Below are positions 1 through 8,193 of a stretch of 64,000 nucleotides of DNA, in pieces. Origin of the DNA: Rhodococcus_G sp042879035. Its GTDB lineage: Bacteria; Actinomycetota; Actinomycetes; Mycobacteriales; Mycobacteriaceae. The notes beneath the pieces were generated by a model that was not told the DNA's origin, made no database searches, and was given only the letters and a program-made list of their open reading frames with translations. The DNA is taken from NCBI RefSeq assembly GCF_042879035.1, contig NZ_JBIAOU010000002.1, positions 186,001 through 250,000 on the forward strand, read 5' to 3'. Every line of letters begins with the position of its first letter. Position 1 is the stretch's first letter. A program made the translations under genes and the position numbers.

Positions 1-1298
1 TGATCGTGGTGGACCAACGGCACGCTCCCGGCGGCCACTGGAACGACGCCTACCCGTTCGTGCGGCTGCACCAGCCGTCGTCGTACTACGGGGTGAACTC
101 GCTGTCGCTCGGCGCCGACACCATCGACACCGACGGCCTGAACGCGGGCATGTACGAGCGCGCGACCGGCCCCGAGATCTGCGGCTACTTCGACCGGGTC
201 ATGCACTCGCACCTGCTGCCGTCCGGTGCCGTCCGCTACCACCCGATGTGTGAGTACGACGGCGACCACGGATTCGTCTCCCTCGTGACGGGGGAACGGT
301 ACGAGGTGGTGGTCCGCGAGGCCGTGGTCGACGCCAGGTATCTCTCGCCGTCGGTGCCGGCCACCTCCCCGCCGCCGTTCGACGTCGAGCCGGGGGTGCG
401 CTGCATTCCCGTGGGCGACCTGGCGTCGACGCCGGGGCCGCCGTCGCGGTACGTGATCGTCGGTGCGGGCAAGACGGCGATGGACGCGTGTGTGTGGCTG
501 CTCGGCGTCGGGGTCGCGCCGGACGCGATCCGGTGGGTCAAACCGCGCGAACCGTGGCTCCTGAACCGGTACTTCGTGCAGAACGGTGACCTGATCGCAC
601 GAGTCGTCGAGGGCGGCGCCCGTCAGATGCAGGCCGCCGCGAACGCGACGTCGCTGGAGGACCTGTTCGCCCGGCTCGAGGACCGCGAGTTCCTGCTGCG
701 CGTCGACGAGGAGGTGACGCCGACAATGTTCAAGATGCCGACCAGCAGCACTGCCGAGGTCGACGAACTCCGCCGCATCGAGTCCGTCGTCCGCCTCGGT
801 CACGTGCGACGGGTCGACGCGCACGCCGTCGTCCTCGACGGGGGCACCGTCCCGGCGGAACCGGGCGACCTGTACGTGCACTGCGCCGCGGCGGGACTGA
901 ACCCGGCGCCGGACATCCCGATCTTCGCGCCGGGCCGAATCACGTTGCAGCCTGTCCGTTCCGGAGTGATCTCGTTCAACGCGGCCGTCGTCGGCTACGT
1001 GGAGGCGTCGGGGCGGGACATCGCGGAGAAGAACCGGCTCTGCCCGACCAACCGGCTCCCGGACGTGCCGCTCGACTGGGTCCGCGGGAAGCTCACCGAG
1101 ATGGCGGCCGACCGGTCCTGGTCGAAGGAACCCGACATCGCGGACTGGCTCGAAGGGTCTCGCCTGAACATCCAACGCGGAGTGCGGGGACGCCGCGACG
1201 ACGCCGAGGTCCGAGAGGCGTTGGGACGCTTCGCCGAGTGCGTGCGGCCCGGGGTCGCCGGGCTGATGTCCCTGCTGGCCGACGCCGGCGCCGGGTAG
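1..1298 (+). CDS. FAD-dependent oxidoreductase (monooxygenase-like), 5' end outside window
   Basis: This is a flavoprotein oxidoreductase-like protein missing its start. The reading frame is open from the first codon of the window and begins in IVVDQRHAPGGHW, which in such proteins directly follows the N-terminal GxGxxG FAD loop, so only about 10-20 residues are lost. A second dinucleotide-binding motif, VIVGAGKTAMD, lies near residue 150 and fits NAD(P)H binding. About 430 residues are visible. Substrate is unknown. It points towards fadD17 and ends 12 bp from that gene's stop, so the two converge. An internal GTG at position 6 could be taken as a start, but the missing FAD loop argues against it. 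Confidence 0.75.
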   Translation, partial: IVVDQRHAPGGHWNDAYPFVRLHQPSSYYGVNSLSLGADTIDTDGLNAGMYERATGPEICGYFDRVMHSHLLPSGAVRYHPMCEYDGDHGFVSLVTGERYEVVVREAVVDARYLSPSVPATSPPPFDVEPGVRCIPVGDLASTPGPPSRYVIVGAGKTAMDACVWLLGVGVAPDAIRWVKPREPWLLNRYFVQNGDLIARVVEGGARQMQAAANATSLEDLFARLEDREFLLRVDEEVTPTMFKMPTSSTAEVDELRRIESVVRLGHVRRVDAHAVVLDGGTVPAEPGDLYVHCAAAGLNPAPDIPIFAPGRITLQPVRSGVISFNAAVVGYVEASGRDIAEKNRLCPTNRLPDVPLDWVRGKLTEMAADRSWSKEPDIADWLEGSRLNIQRGVRGRRDDAEVREALGRFAECVRPGVAGLMSLLADAGAG

Positions 1299-1310
1299 GC
1301 GCGGCGCGGG

Positions 1311-2933
1311 TCAGTGGTCGAGTTCGGCGTCGAGTTTCGCCGCGAGTTCGGCGGTCACGGGAACGAAGGTCGTCGATCCCGCGCCGCGGAACCAGGTGGG
1401 ATCGGGGGAGTTCCAGCGCTGCCCGCTCAGGGAGCGGCCCAGCACCTTGTAGGTCGCGGTCTTGGGCAGGTCCTCGGTGACCCGGACGAAGCTGGGTACC
1501 TGCTTGGGTCCGAGATCCGATGCCTGGCGGAGGAACCCGGCGAACTCGTCGATGTCGAAGCCCCCGGACGCAACGATCGCGACCGCCACCCGGTCGCCGG
1601 CGTGCGGATCGGGGACCGCGTACGCGGCGACCTCGACGACCCGCGGATGCCGGGCGACGACGTTCTCGATCGGTGCGGTGCCGAGGTTCTCGCCGTCCAC
1701 CCGCATCCAGCCCGAACTGCGCCCGGCGAAGTACACGTAGCCGTCGCCGTCGACGTAGGCGAGGTCGCCGCTCCAGTACCGGCCGTCGCGGACGCGCTCC
1801 GCCTCGGCTTCGGGATTCTTGTAGTAGCCCGAGAAGTTCCCGGTACCCGCCGTGTTCACCAGCTCGCCGGTGGCCTCGTCGGCGTTGAGGACGTGGCCGG
1901 CCCCGTCGAACTCGGCTGTCGGGCAGGCAACCCCGGTCTCGGGGTCGAGGACCTCGACGCCCGCGGGAAGCGGGCCGAGGGCGCCATGCGGCGTATCCGG
2001 CGTACGGGAGATCAGGACACCACCCTCGGTGGAACCGAATCCGTCGATCACCCGGACGTCGAAGCGCCGAGCGAACCCGGCGATCACGGACGGCGAACCC
2101 TCGTTGCCGTACAGGACACTCAGCGGGTTGTCGGCGTCGTCGTCCCGTTCGGGGGTGGCGAGCACGTAGGAGAGCGGTTTGCCGACGTAGTGGGCGTAGG
2201 TGGCGCCGAATCGGCGGACGTCGGGGAGGAACCCCGACGCCGAGAACCTGCGCCGCAGTGCGAGGTTCGCGCCGGCGGCGAGCGCCACGGACCAGCAGGC
2301 CATCACGGCACCGGAGTGGAACATCGGCATCGAGGCGTACGCGGTGTCGGCGCCCGAGAGTCCGAATCGCTCGGCGAGCATCACCCCCGGCCCGGCGACC
2401 ATCCCGTGGGTGACGCGGACCGCCTTCGGGTCGCCGCTGGTCCCGGAGGTGAAGATCAGCATGAACAGATCGTCGTGCGCCGGCCCCGACTCGGGTACGG
2501 GACTGCCGCGGTGCGCGGCGAGCAGGTCGTCCCATTCGGCGTCGTCCACGAGCAGCACGCGAACGCCACCGAGGTCGAGACCGTCGAGCAGTCGGGCCTT
2601 CTCGGAATCGGTGACGACGACCTGGCAGTCCGCGCGCGTGATGTCACCGGCGAGGGCGGCGCCGCGCCGGGTCGGATTCAGCCCGGCCAGGACGGTGCCG
2701 CCGATCGCGGTGGCGGTGAGCAGGAGGGAGAACTCGGGGACGTTGTCGAGCAGCACCCCGACGTGCGGGGGTGCCGCCGGGTCCACCAGGGAGGCCAGGG
2801 CCGCGGCCAGGTCGACACCGGAACGGACGTGCTCGGACCACGGAATACGCCGTTCCTCGAAGAGAACTCCGTGGTCGCTGTCGTCGCGACGTGCCAGGAG
2901 CAGGTCGGCGACGGTGGGGGCGGCTGACGTCAT
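1311..2933 (-). CDS. fadD17: Acyl-CoA synthetase, FadD17-like
   Basis: This is a 540-aa AMP-forming acyl-CoA ligase. It should activate a carboxylate through an acyl-adenylate and load it onto CoA; in this neighbourhood the substrate is expected to be a sterol side-chain acid. The P-loop-like MLIFTSGTSGDPKAVR lies near residue 170, GFGSTEG near 300 and a YWSGDLAY segment near 390, the usual order of the ANL superfamily. The ATG at 2931-2933 begins MTSAAPTVADLLLA, the usual N-terminus; an in-frame extension upstream reads into the next gene and looks non-coding. It is the last gene of a leftward set with fadE27 and fadE26, as in the mycobacterial mce4 region. The exact substrate is inferred. 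Confidence 0.85.
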   Translation of the reverse strand: MTSAAPTVADLLLARRDDSDHGVLFEERRIPWSEHVRSGVDLAAALASLVDPAAPPHVGVLLDNVPEFSLLLTATAIGGTVLAGLNPTRRGAALAGDITRADCQVVVTDSEKARLLDGLDLGGVRVLLVDDAEWDDLLAAHRGSPVPESGPAHDDLFMLIFTSGTSGDPKAVRVTHGMVAGPGVMLAERFGLSGADTAYASMPMFHSGAVMACWSVALAAGANLALRRRFSASGFLPDVRRFGATYAHYVGKPLSYVLATPERDDDADNPLSVLYGNEGSPSVIAGFARRFDVRVIDGFGSTEGGVLISRTPDTPHGALGPLPAGVEVLDPETGVACPTAEFDGAGHVLNADEATGELVNTAGTGNFSGYYKNPEAEAERVRDGRYWSGDLAYVDGDGYVYFAGRSSGWMRVDGENLGTAPIENVVARHPRVVEVAAYAVPDPHAGDRVAVAIVASGGFDIDEFAGFLRQASDLGPKQVPSFVRVTEDLPKTATYKVLGRSLSGQRWNSPDPTWFRGAGSTTFVPVTAELAAKLDAELDH

Positions 2934-2950
2934 GGCGCGCAGTGTAGGGA

Positions 2951-4063
2951 TCAGGCCGGGACGTCGGCCAGGGCCTGTCCCAGTCTCCGGAGTTGTTCGG
3001 TGGCCGAGCCGAGCGCGAACTCGTTGTGCTTGGCGGCCAGGAAGTACCGGTGCACCGGGTGGTCCCGGTCGAGCCCGACTCCGCCGTGCACGTGGATCAC
3101 CGTGTGCGCGACGCGGTGCCCGGCGTCGGCGGCCCAGAACTTCGCGGTCCGGATCTCGGTTTCCGCGGGCAGGTTCTCGCTCAGGCGCCAGGCGGCCTGC
3201 CACAGCGTCGAGCGCACACCCCTGACGTCGATGAACGCGTCCGCGAGACGCTGCGCCACCGCCTGGAAGCTGCCGATCGGGCGGTCGAACTGCACGCGTT
3301 CGCGGGCGTACTCCGCCACGAGTTCCAACGCCCGCTCGAGCGTGCCGAGCTGCTGGGCGGACAGGCCGACCGACGCGCGATCGAGGATCCATCGCACGAT
3401 CTCGGGGCCGCGCTCCACACCGCCGAGCACCCCGGTGGCGACGACGCCGGACAGGTCGACGATCGACTCGGCGCTGAAGTCGGTGGTGGACTGCCGCTCG
3501 ATCTGCACGCCCGCCGCGGACGGGTCGACGACGAACACCGCGACCCCCTCGACGGTGGTGGCCGGCACGAGTATCGCGTCCGCGAAGGCGGCCGCGGGAA
3601 CGGTGATCTTGGTGCCGGTGATCACCCAGCCGTCACCGCGTCGGTCGGCGCGGGTGACCGGCTGTGCCGGGTCGAGGTTCAGTTCCTCGGCGAGGGCGAC
3701 AGTCAGGATCGCGGTGCCGTCGCCTGCCCGCCGGGCCAGTTGCCGCTGCGTCTCGTCACCGAACTCGGCGAGCGCCGACGCCGCGAGCACGATCGAGCCG
3801 AGGTACGGCACCGGGGAGACGGTTCGACCGATCTCGCGCAGCACGGTGCACTGCTCGAGAATCCCGAATCCGCCGCCGCCGACCGATTCCGGCAGCGCCG
3901 CGGCGAGGACACCGGCATCGGCGAGCGCGTGCCACAGCTTGTCGTCGAAGCGGTCCTCGGCCGAGTCCAGTTCCCGCAGACGGTCGTTGGTGGTGAGCTT
4001 CTCGGCGATGCTCCGGGTGAGGTTCTCGAGGTCCTGCTGGGCCTCGGTGGGTGTGAAGTCCAC
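2951..4063 (-). CDS. fadE27: Acyl-CoA dehydrogenase subunit, FadE27-like
   Basis: This is a 370-aa acyl-CoA dehydrogenase. In Mycobacterium, FadE26 and FadE27 form an alpha2beta2 enzyme (ChsE4-ChsE5) that dehydrogenates cholesterol side-chain CoA esters, with FadE27 the non-catalytic partner; I transfer that role by order and similarity. The N-terminal helical domain (MDFTPTEAQQDLENL), a central beta domain with WVITGTKITVP and the C-terminal flavin helical domain with VHGGVGLDRDHPVHRY are all present. Start is GTG at 4061-4063. It lies 17 bp before fadD17 and 63 bp after fadE26, in one leftward operon. Confidence 0.83.
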   Translation of the reverse strand: MDFTPTEAQQDLENLTRSIAEKLTTNDRLRELDSAEDRFDDKLWHALADAGVLAAALPESVGGGGFGILEQCTVLREIGRTVSPVPYLGSIVLAASALAEFGDETQRQLARRAGDGTAILTVALAEELNLDPAQPVTRADRRGDGWVITGTKITVPAAAFADAILVPATTVEGVAVFVVDPSAAGVQIERQSTTDFSAESIVDLSGVVATGVLGGVERGPEIVRWILDRASVGLSAQQLGTLERALELVAEYARERVQFDRPIGSFQAVAQRLADAFIDVRGVRSTLWQAAWRLSENLPAETEIRTAKFWAADAGHRVAHTVIHVHGGVGLDRDHPVHRYFLAAKHNEFALGSATEQLRRLGQALADVPA

Positions 4064-4126
4064 GATGATTCCTTCGGATGGCGTCCTGGTTGTCGGGGAG
4101 GGGCAGCGCTCGGCCGGTGGCCGACA

Positions 4127-5308
4127 TCAGCGCCGTGCCGGTGGCTGCCCGAGTGCGGTCATCGCGAGGATGTCGCGCTGCACCTCGTTGGTGCCGCCGC
4201 CGAAGGTGAGAATCAGCGAGGACCGGTGCATGCGCTCGACCCGGCCGCGCAGGACGGAGCCCGTCGAGTCCTGACGCAGGTAGGCCAGCGGCCCCAGGAC
4301 CTCCATCAGCAGTCGGTATGCCTCGGTGGCGAACTCGGTACCGAAGACCTTGCACGCGGAGGCGTCGCCCTTGCTCGGGGCGTGCTCGGCGTTCCAGGCG
4401 ACCTCCCAGTTCATCAGTTTGAGGTATTCGACCTTGGCGTGGACGCGGGCGAGGTTGATCTGCACCCACTCCTGGTCGATCACGCGGCGACCGTCGGCCG
4501 TCTTGGTGTTCTGCGCCCATTCGAGGGTGTCGCGCAACGCACCCTGGATCGGGGCGGCGGAGACCAGGGCGACGCGCTCGTGGTTGAGCTGGTTGGTCAT
4601 CAGCGCCCAGCCGCCGTTCTCCTCGCCGACGAGGTTCGCGGCGGGCACCCGTACGTCCTGGTAGTAGGTGGCGCTGGTGTCCGGTCCGGCCATCGTGTGC
4701 ACCGGGGTGTAGGAGAAGCCCGTCGCCGTGGTCGGCACGATGAGCATGCTGATGCCCTTGTGCTTCTTGGCATTCGGGTCGGTACGGCAGGCCAGCCACA
4801 CGTAGTCGGCGTAGGCGATCAGCGACGTCCACATCTTCTGGCCGTTGACGATGTAGTCGGCGCCGTCCCGGACCGCGGTGGTGCGCAGGCTCGCCAGGTC
4901 CGTCCCCGCGCCGGGCTCGGAGTAGCCGATCGAGAAGTGCAGTTCCCCGGAGGAGATCTTCGGCAGGAAGAACTTCTTCTGTTCCTCGGTGCCGAAGTGC
5001 ATGATGGTCGGCGCGACCGAGTTGATGGTCAGGAACGGGACCGGTGCGCCCGCGATGGCGGCCTCGTCGGTGAAGATCAACTGGTCCATGGCGGAGCGTT
5101 CCTGTCCGCCGTACTCCTTCGGCCAGCCCAGGGTGAGCCACCCGTCGCGGCCCATCTCCCGGACGACGTCGCGGTAGACGGTGCCCGAGCCGTACTCGCC
5201 GGTCTGGGCGGCCAGCGCTTCGCGGCGCTCGGGAGTGATGAGCGTGGCGAAGTACGAGCGCAGCTCCTCCCGCAGCATCTGCTGCTCCGCCGTGTAGGTG
5301 ATGTGCAT
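4127..5308 (-). CDS. fadE26: Acyl-CoA dehydrogenase subunit, FadE26-like
   Basis: This is a 393-aa acyl-CoA dehydrogenase, the presumed catalytic partner of the following fadE27. SIGYSEPGAGTDLASL near residue 126 is the classic acyl-CoA dehydrogenase signature, and Glu244 in LNHERVAL sits about where the catalytic glutamate of mycobacterial FadE26 is placed. The chosen start is the ATG at 5306-5308, preceded by a GGAGAGG ribosome site and giving MHITYTAEQQMLREELR; an upstream extension to 5410 has no family features. It is the first gene of the leftward fadE26-fadE27-fadD17 operon and has a KstR operator about 130 bp upstream. The role in steroid side-chain beta-oxidation comes from the conserved locus. 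Confidence 0.87.
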   Translation of the reverse strand: MHITYTAEQQMLREELRSYFATLITPERREALAAQTGEYGSGTVYRDVVREMGRDGWLTLGWPKEYGGQERSAMDQLIFTDEAAIAGAPVPFLTINSVAPTIMHFGTEEQKKFFLPKISSGELHFSIGYSEPGAGTDLASLRTTAVRDGADYIVNGQKMWTSLIAYADYVWLACRTDPNAKKHKGISMLIVPTTATGFSYTPVHTMAGPDTSATYYQDVRVPAANLVGEENGGWALMTNQLNHERVALVSAAPIQGALRDTLEWAQNTKTADGRRVIDQEWVQINLARVHAKVEYLKLMNWEVAWNAEHAPSKGDASACKVFGTEFATEAYRLLMEVLGPLAYLRQDSTGSVLRGRVERMHRSSLILTFGGGTNEVQRDILAMTALGQPPARR

Positions 5309-5436
5309 CGATCCCTCTCCGGTCTGACACAGGTTCTCACAGTTGGCGGCGGAGCTCGGCGCCGGGCGGTGCCGCATCGGGCGGCGGCCTGTTCCCCGTT
5401 CCGTCCCCATGGGTTTTCCGCATCATTGCACACCAG

Positions 5437-5450
5437 TGGAACGGGTTCTA
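5437..5450. promoter_or_regulatory. KstR-type operator, fadE26/fdxD divergent promoter
   Basis: TGGAACGGGTTCTA fits the palindrome TnnAACnnGTTnnA bound by KstR, the repressor of cholesterol catabolism in mycobacteria and rhodococci, at every defined position. It lies between the divergent fadE26 and fdxD genes and could control both. The kstR gene is not in the window. Confidence 0.8.
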
Positions 5451-5532
5451 GTCTTATGGTGAATCGGGCCGGGCGCCCGGGTCGGGGGTCGCGTTGTCGC
5501 CGACCGGAATCCAGCAGAGAAGAGGTGCGTCA

Positions 5533-5727
5533 ATGGAGGTCAAGGTCGATTTCGACCGGTGCGAGGCGAACGGGGTGTGCGTCGGAATCGCCCCCGACGT
5601 CTTCGAGCTCGACGACGGCGAGAACCTGATCGTCACGCAGCCCGTCGGCGACGACCAGGCGACCGTCGCGCTGATGGAGGAGGCCGTCTCGCAGTGCCCC
5701 CGTGCGGCACTGACGCTGGAGAGGTAG
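5533..5727 (+). CDS. fdxD: Small ferredoxin, FdxD-like
   Basis: This is a 64-aa ferredoxin. Cysteines in DRCEANGVC and in SQCPRAAL give the C-x5-C...CP arrangement of single-cluster [3Fe-4S] ferredoxins of actinobacteria, which usually pass electrons to cytochromes P450 or Rieske oxygenases. The chosen ATG follows an AGAAGAGG ribosome site; an in-frame start at 5494 would add 13 residues not typical of the family. It lies between KstR operators and before hsd4A, exactly as Rv3503c lies in the M. tuberculosis mce4 region. The electron acceptor is unknown; a steroid hydroxylase is a reasonable guess. Confidence 0.85.
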   Translation: MEVKVDFDRCEANGVCVGIAPDVFELDDGENLIVTQPVGDDQATVALMEEAVSQCPRAALTLER

Positions 5728-5749
5728 TCGTGCCCTCCTTGCCGCAAAC

Positions 5750-5763
5750 GAGAACACGTTCTA
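5750..5763. promoter_or_regulatory. KstR-type operator upstream of hsd4A
   Basis: GAGAACACGTTCTA matches TnnAACnnGTTnnA except for the first base. It lies 78 bp before the hsd4A start, is followed one base later by a CRP-like palindrome, and shares its GAACACGTTCTA core with the site before yrbE4A. Confidence 0.75.
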
Positions 5764-5764
5764 G

Positions 5765-5780
5765 AGTGACAGCCGTCACG
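5765..5780. promoter_or_regulatory. CRP-like palindrome next to KstR site (hsd4A)
   Basis: AGTGACAGCCGTCACG keeps the GTGA-N6-TCAC core of the CRP/GlxR consensus TGTGA-N6-TCACA; only the two outer bases differ. It starts one base after the KstR operator. Binding by a CRP-family regulator is inferred from the motif only. Confidence 0.45.
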
Positions 5781-5840
5781 AACGGGTGGCTGCTCGCGGG
5801 CGGCCACCACTGACGAATCCGTAACCGATTCACGAAGGCA

Positions 5841-6755
5841 GTGGTGAGATTGGCTGGTCGCGAGGTAGGTCTGGACGGCAAGGTTGCGATTGTCACCGGT
5901 GGTGGCGCGGGCCTCGGCCGGGCGGAGGTGCTCGGCCTGGTGCGGGCGGGTGCGACCGTGGTCGTCAACGACCTGGCCGCGGGTGAGCAGTCGGACACAC
6001 TGCTGGACGAGGTCCACGCACTCGGAGGCAAGGCCGCGTTCGTTCCCGGCGACATCGGTGAACGGTCCACCGCGGACGCGCTCATGGTGGCCGCGCAGGA
6101 GATGGGTGGTGTCGACATCGTCGTCAACAACGCCGGCATCGTGCGCGACCGGATGCTGTTCTCGATGTCCGACGACGAGTGGGACATGGTGCTCAGGGTT
6201 CACCTTCGTGGCCATTTCCTGTTGTGCCGCAACGCCGCCGTGTACTGGCGCGCGGAATCCAAGGCGGTCGGGGCGCCGGTGTACGGCCGGCTGATCAACA
6301 CCTCGTCGGAGGCCGGTCTGCTCGGACCCGCCGGACAGCCGAACTACGGCGCCGCCAAGGCGGGCATCACGGCCCTGACCCTGTCCGCGGCGCGCGGGCT
6401 CGAACGGTACGGCGTGCGCGCCAATGCCATCTGCCCCCGCGCTCGGACCGCGATGACCGAGAACGTCTTCGGTGACCCGCCGGCGGACGGCGTGGACCCG
6501 CTGTCGCCGGACCATGTGGTCAACCTGGTGTCGTTCCTGGCCTCGCCGGCCGCGGACGCGATCAACGGTCAGGTCTTCGTCGTGTACGGACCCATGGTCG
6601 CGCTGATGGCGGCACCGGTCGTCGAGCAGCGTTTCGACGCTCCCGGAACGCAGTGGGATCCGGCGTCGCTCGCCGAGTCGCTCGGCGGGTACTTCGACGG
6701 GCGCGATCCGGCCCGGATGTTCGCGGCGACGGACGCCGTGAAGTCGCTGGGCTGA
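5841..6755 (+). CDS. hsd4A: Short-chain dehydrogenase, 17-beta-hydroxysteroid / beta-hydroxyacyl-CoA type
   Basis: This is a 304-aa NAD-dependent short-chain dehydrogenase. The cofactor motif TGGGAGLG lies near residue 20, NNAG near residue 98, and the catalytic serine in INTSSEAG and YGAAK (Tyr, Lys) follow in family order. Mycobacterial Hsd4A acts in sterol side-chain degradation as a beta-hydroxyacyl-CoA dehydrogenase and as a 17-beta-hydroxysteroid dehydrogenase; the assignment here rests on its place between fdxD and yrbE4A and on the fold. The start is one of two adjacent GTG codons (5841 or 5844) after GAAGG. A KstR operator and a CRP-like palindrome lie upstream. Substrate is not proven by sequence. 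Confidence 0.82.
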   Translation: MVRLAGREVGLDGKVAIVTGGGAGLGRAEVLGLVRAGATVVVNDLAAGEQSDTLLDEVHALGGKAAFVPGDIGERSTADALMVAAQEMGGVDIVVNNAGIVRDRMLFSMSDDEWDMVLRVHLRGHFLLCRNAAVYWRAESKAVGAPVYGRLINTSSEAGLLGPAGQPNYGAAKAGITALTLSAARGLERYGVRANAICPRARTAMTENVFGDPPADGVDPLSPDHVVNLVSFLASPAADAINGQVFVVYGPMVALMAAPVVEQRFDAPGTQWDPASLAESLGGYFDGRDPARMFAATDAVKSLG

Positions 6756-7306
6756 GGAACGAGGCCGCCGGAGTGCCGATCGCGGCAGTCGGTTGGGCGC
6801 AGTGTTCGCGCCGGGTTTCGTTCCCGCACCGAGGGTTTGTTTGCACTGAGAAGTAGTTGCTCGATTTCGCCACGCGAGGCCGGTGTGACCGGACATGATT
6901 GTGCCGAGTGGACACCATCGACGACCTCGGTGTGACGCAGGTTCGAGCAGCCTCCGGCATCCGGTGTGGGGGGCTGTCGTCCGACGGCGCCGGCGGGGTG
7001 CGCGGCGAAGGGCGGGGGAGCGGCGAGAGCGCTTCTCCGCCCTCGTCGTATCGCCTTTCGCGTTGTCGTCCGGGCGGTTGTCGCGTGAGGTCTTCGGGCG
7101 GAAGTGGGGTGGGCGGAGTGGCGCGGTCGAGGATGGTTCGAAGGGTGGAGTACCTGGGTGCGGTGCTCGGCCTGATTCGAGTCGAGGACCGAGCGTTCGA
7201 CATCGGTGTAGACGTGGTGAACGCGTCCGAGTCGCGGCCTCGTGATTCCTTTCATTTATCCCGAACGAGCTGGGAAAACAGTGATTCCAGTGAGCAGCTT
7301 TGACAC
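6756..7306. other. Gene-free stretch between hsd4A and the mce4 operator
   Basis: About 550 bp separate the end of hsd4A from the KstR operator before yrbE4A. Short open frames exist on both strands, but they are arginine-rich, lack ribosome sites and look like high-GC noise. I see no tRNA, clear terminator or repeat. Near 7240-7280 the sequence turns AT-richer, as promoter DNA often does here. A long leader or small RNA cannot be excluded. Confidence 0.5.
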
Positions 7307-7320
7307 CTGAACACGTTCTA
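7307..7320. promoter_or_regulatory. KstR-type operator upstream of yrbE4A/mce4
   Basis: CTGAACACGTTCTA fits TnnAACnnGTTnnA except for the first base. It lies 105 bp before yrbE4A and should control the whole uptake operon. A CRP-like palindrome begins five bases later. Confidence 0.78.
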
Positions 7321-7325
7321 ATTAA

Positions 7326-7341
7326 TATGACCCGCGTCACA
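7326..7341. promoter_or_regulatory. CRP-like palindrome next to KstR site (mce4)
   Basis: TATGACCCGCGTCACA differs from the CRP/GlxR consensus TGTGA-N6-TCACA at one position only. Its place right after the KstR operator repeats the arrangement before hsd4A, suggesting joint control of both promoters. Confidence 0.55.
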
Positions 7342-7424
7342 GATGTCGGGGGGAGTCGGGGCGTCGCTCGACGCGCCGCAGTCGTCCCGCGCGCCACACG
7401 CGCGACACCACAGGAGGAGGAGTT

Positions 7425-8189
7425 GTGAACGACCTCCTCGCCGTGCCGCTGCGAGCGGTCGGCGGCTTCTTCCAGATGACCGCGGAGACCTTCCGGGCGA
7501 TGGTTCGCCCGCCACTGCAGGGCCGCGAATTCGTGGACCAGGCCTGGTTCGTCGCCCGGGTGTCGATGGTGCCGACCGTGCTCGTGGCGATCCCGTTCAC
7601 CGTCCTGGTGAGTTTCACGATCAACATCCTGCTCCGGGAGATCGGCGCCGCCGACCTGTCCGGCGCCGGTGCCGCGCTCGGTGCCGTCACCCAGGTCGGA
7701 CCGATCGTGACGGTGCTGATCGTCGCCGGCGCCGGCGCCACCGCCATCTGCGCGGACCTCGCCGCCCGGACCATCCGCGAGGAGATCGACGCGATGCGGG
7801 TGCTCGGCATCGACCCGGTCCAGCGGCTGGTGGTGCCCCGGGTGCTGGCCTCCACCGTGGTCGCCCTCCTGCTCAACGGACTCGTCAGCACCATCGGCAT
7901 CGTCGGTGGATTCGCCTTCTCGGTGCTGCTGCAGGGCGTGAACCCGGGCGCGTTCGTCAACGGGATCACGCTGCTGACCGGATTCGGCGAACTGATGATC
8001 TCGCAGCTCAAGGCCGGGCTGTTCGGCATGATCGCGGGGTTGGTCGCCTGCTACCTCGGGCTGGGTGTGAAGGGCGGAGCCAAGAGTGTGGGCGACGCCG
8101 TCAACCAGACCGTCGTGTTCGCGTTCATGGCGCTGTTCGTCGTCAACGTCCTCGTCACGGCCATCGGCATCAAGCTGACGGCGGGGTGA
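7425..8189 (+). CDS. yrbE4A: YrbE4A, permease subunit of the Mce4 steroid importer
   Basis: This is a 254-aa integral membrane protein of the MlaE/YrbE permease family. It pairs with YrbE4B to form the membrane channel that, with an MceG-type ATPase encoded elsewhere, moves sterols handed over by the Mce proteins. Several hydrophobic segments are visible. The family signature lies around residues 110-135, with EEIDAMRVLGIDPVQRLVVPR, the cytoplasmic coupling loop. The GTG start follows a strong AGGAGGAG ribosome site. It is the first gene of the ten-gene mce4 operon, four bases before yrbE4B, and is likely KstR-regulated. In Rhodococcus the pair is also called supAB. Confidence 0.92.
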   Translation: MNDLLAVPLRAVGGFFQMTAETFRAMVRPPLQGREFVDQAWFVARVSMVPTVLVAIPFTVLVSFTINILLREIGAADLSGAGAALGAVTQVGPIVTVLIVAGAGATAICADLAARTIREEIDAMRVLGIDPVQRLVVPRVLASTVVALLLNGLVSTIGIVGGFAFSVLLQGVNPGAFVNGITLLTGFGELMISQLKAGLFGMIAGLVACYLGLGVKGGAKSVGDAVNQTVVFAFMALFVVNVLVTAIGIKLTAG

Positions 8190-8193
8190 CGGC

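Noticed and set aside
2934..3392. In-frame extension of fadD17 giving a 693-residue protein.
   Set aside because: The added part runs antisense-like through fadE27, has no family similarity, and the normal N-terminus starts at 2933.
6895..7303. Open frames on the plus strand between hsd4A and yrbE4A.
   Set aside because: Composition is typical of non-coding high-GC DNA, no ribosome site, no recognisable motif.
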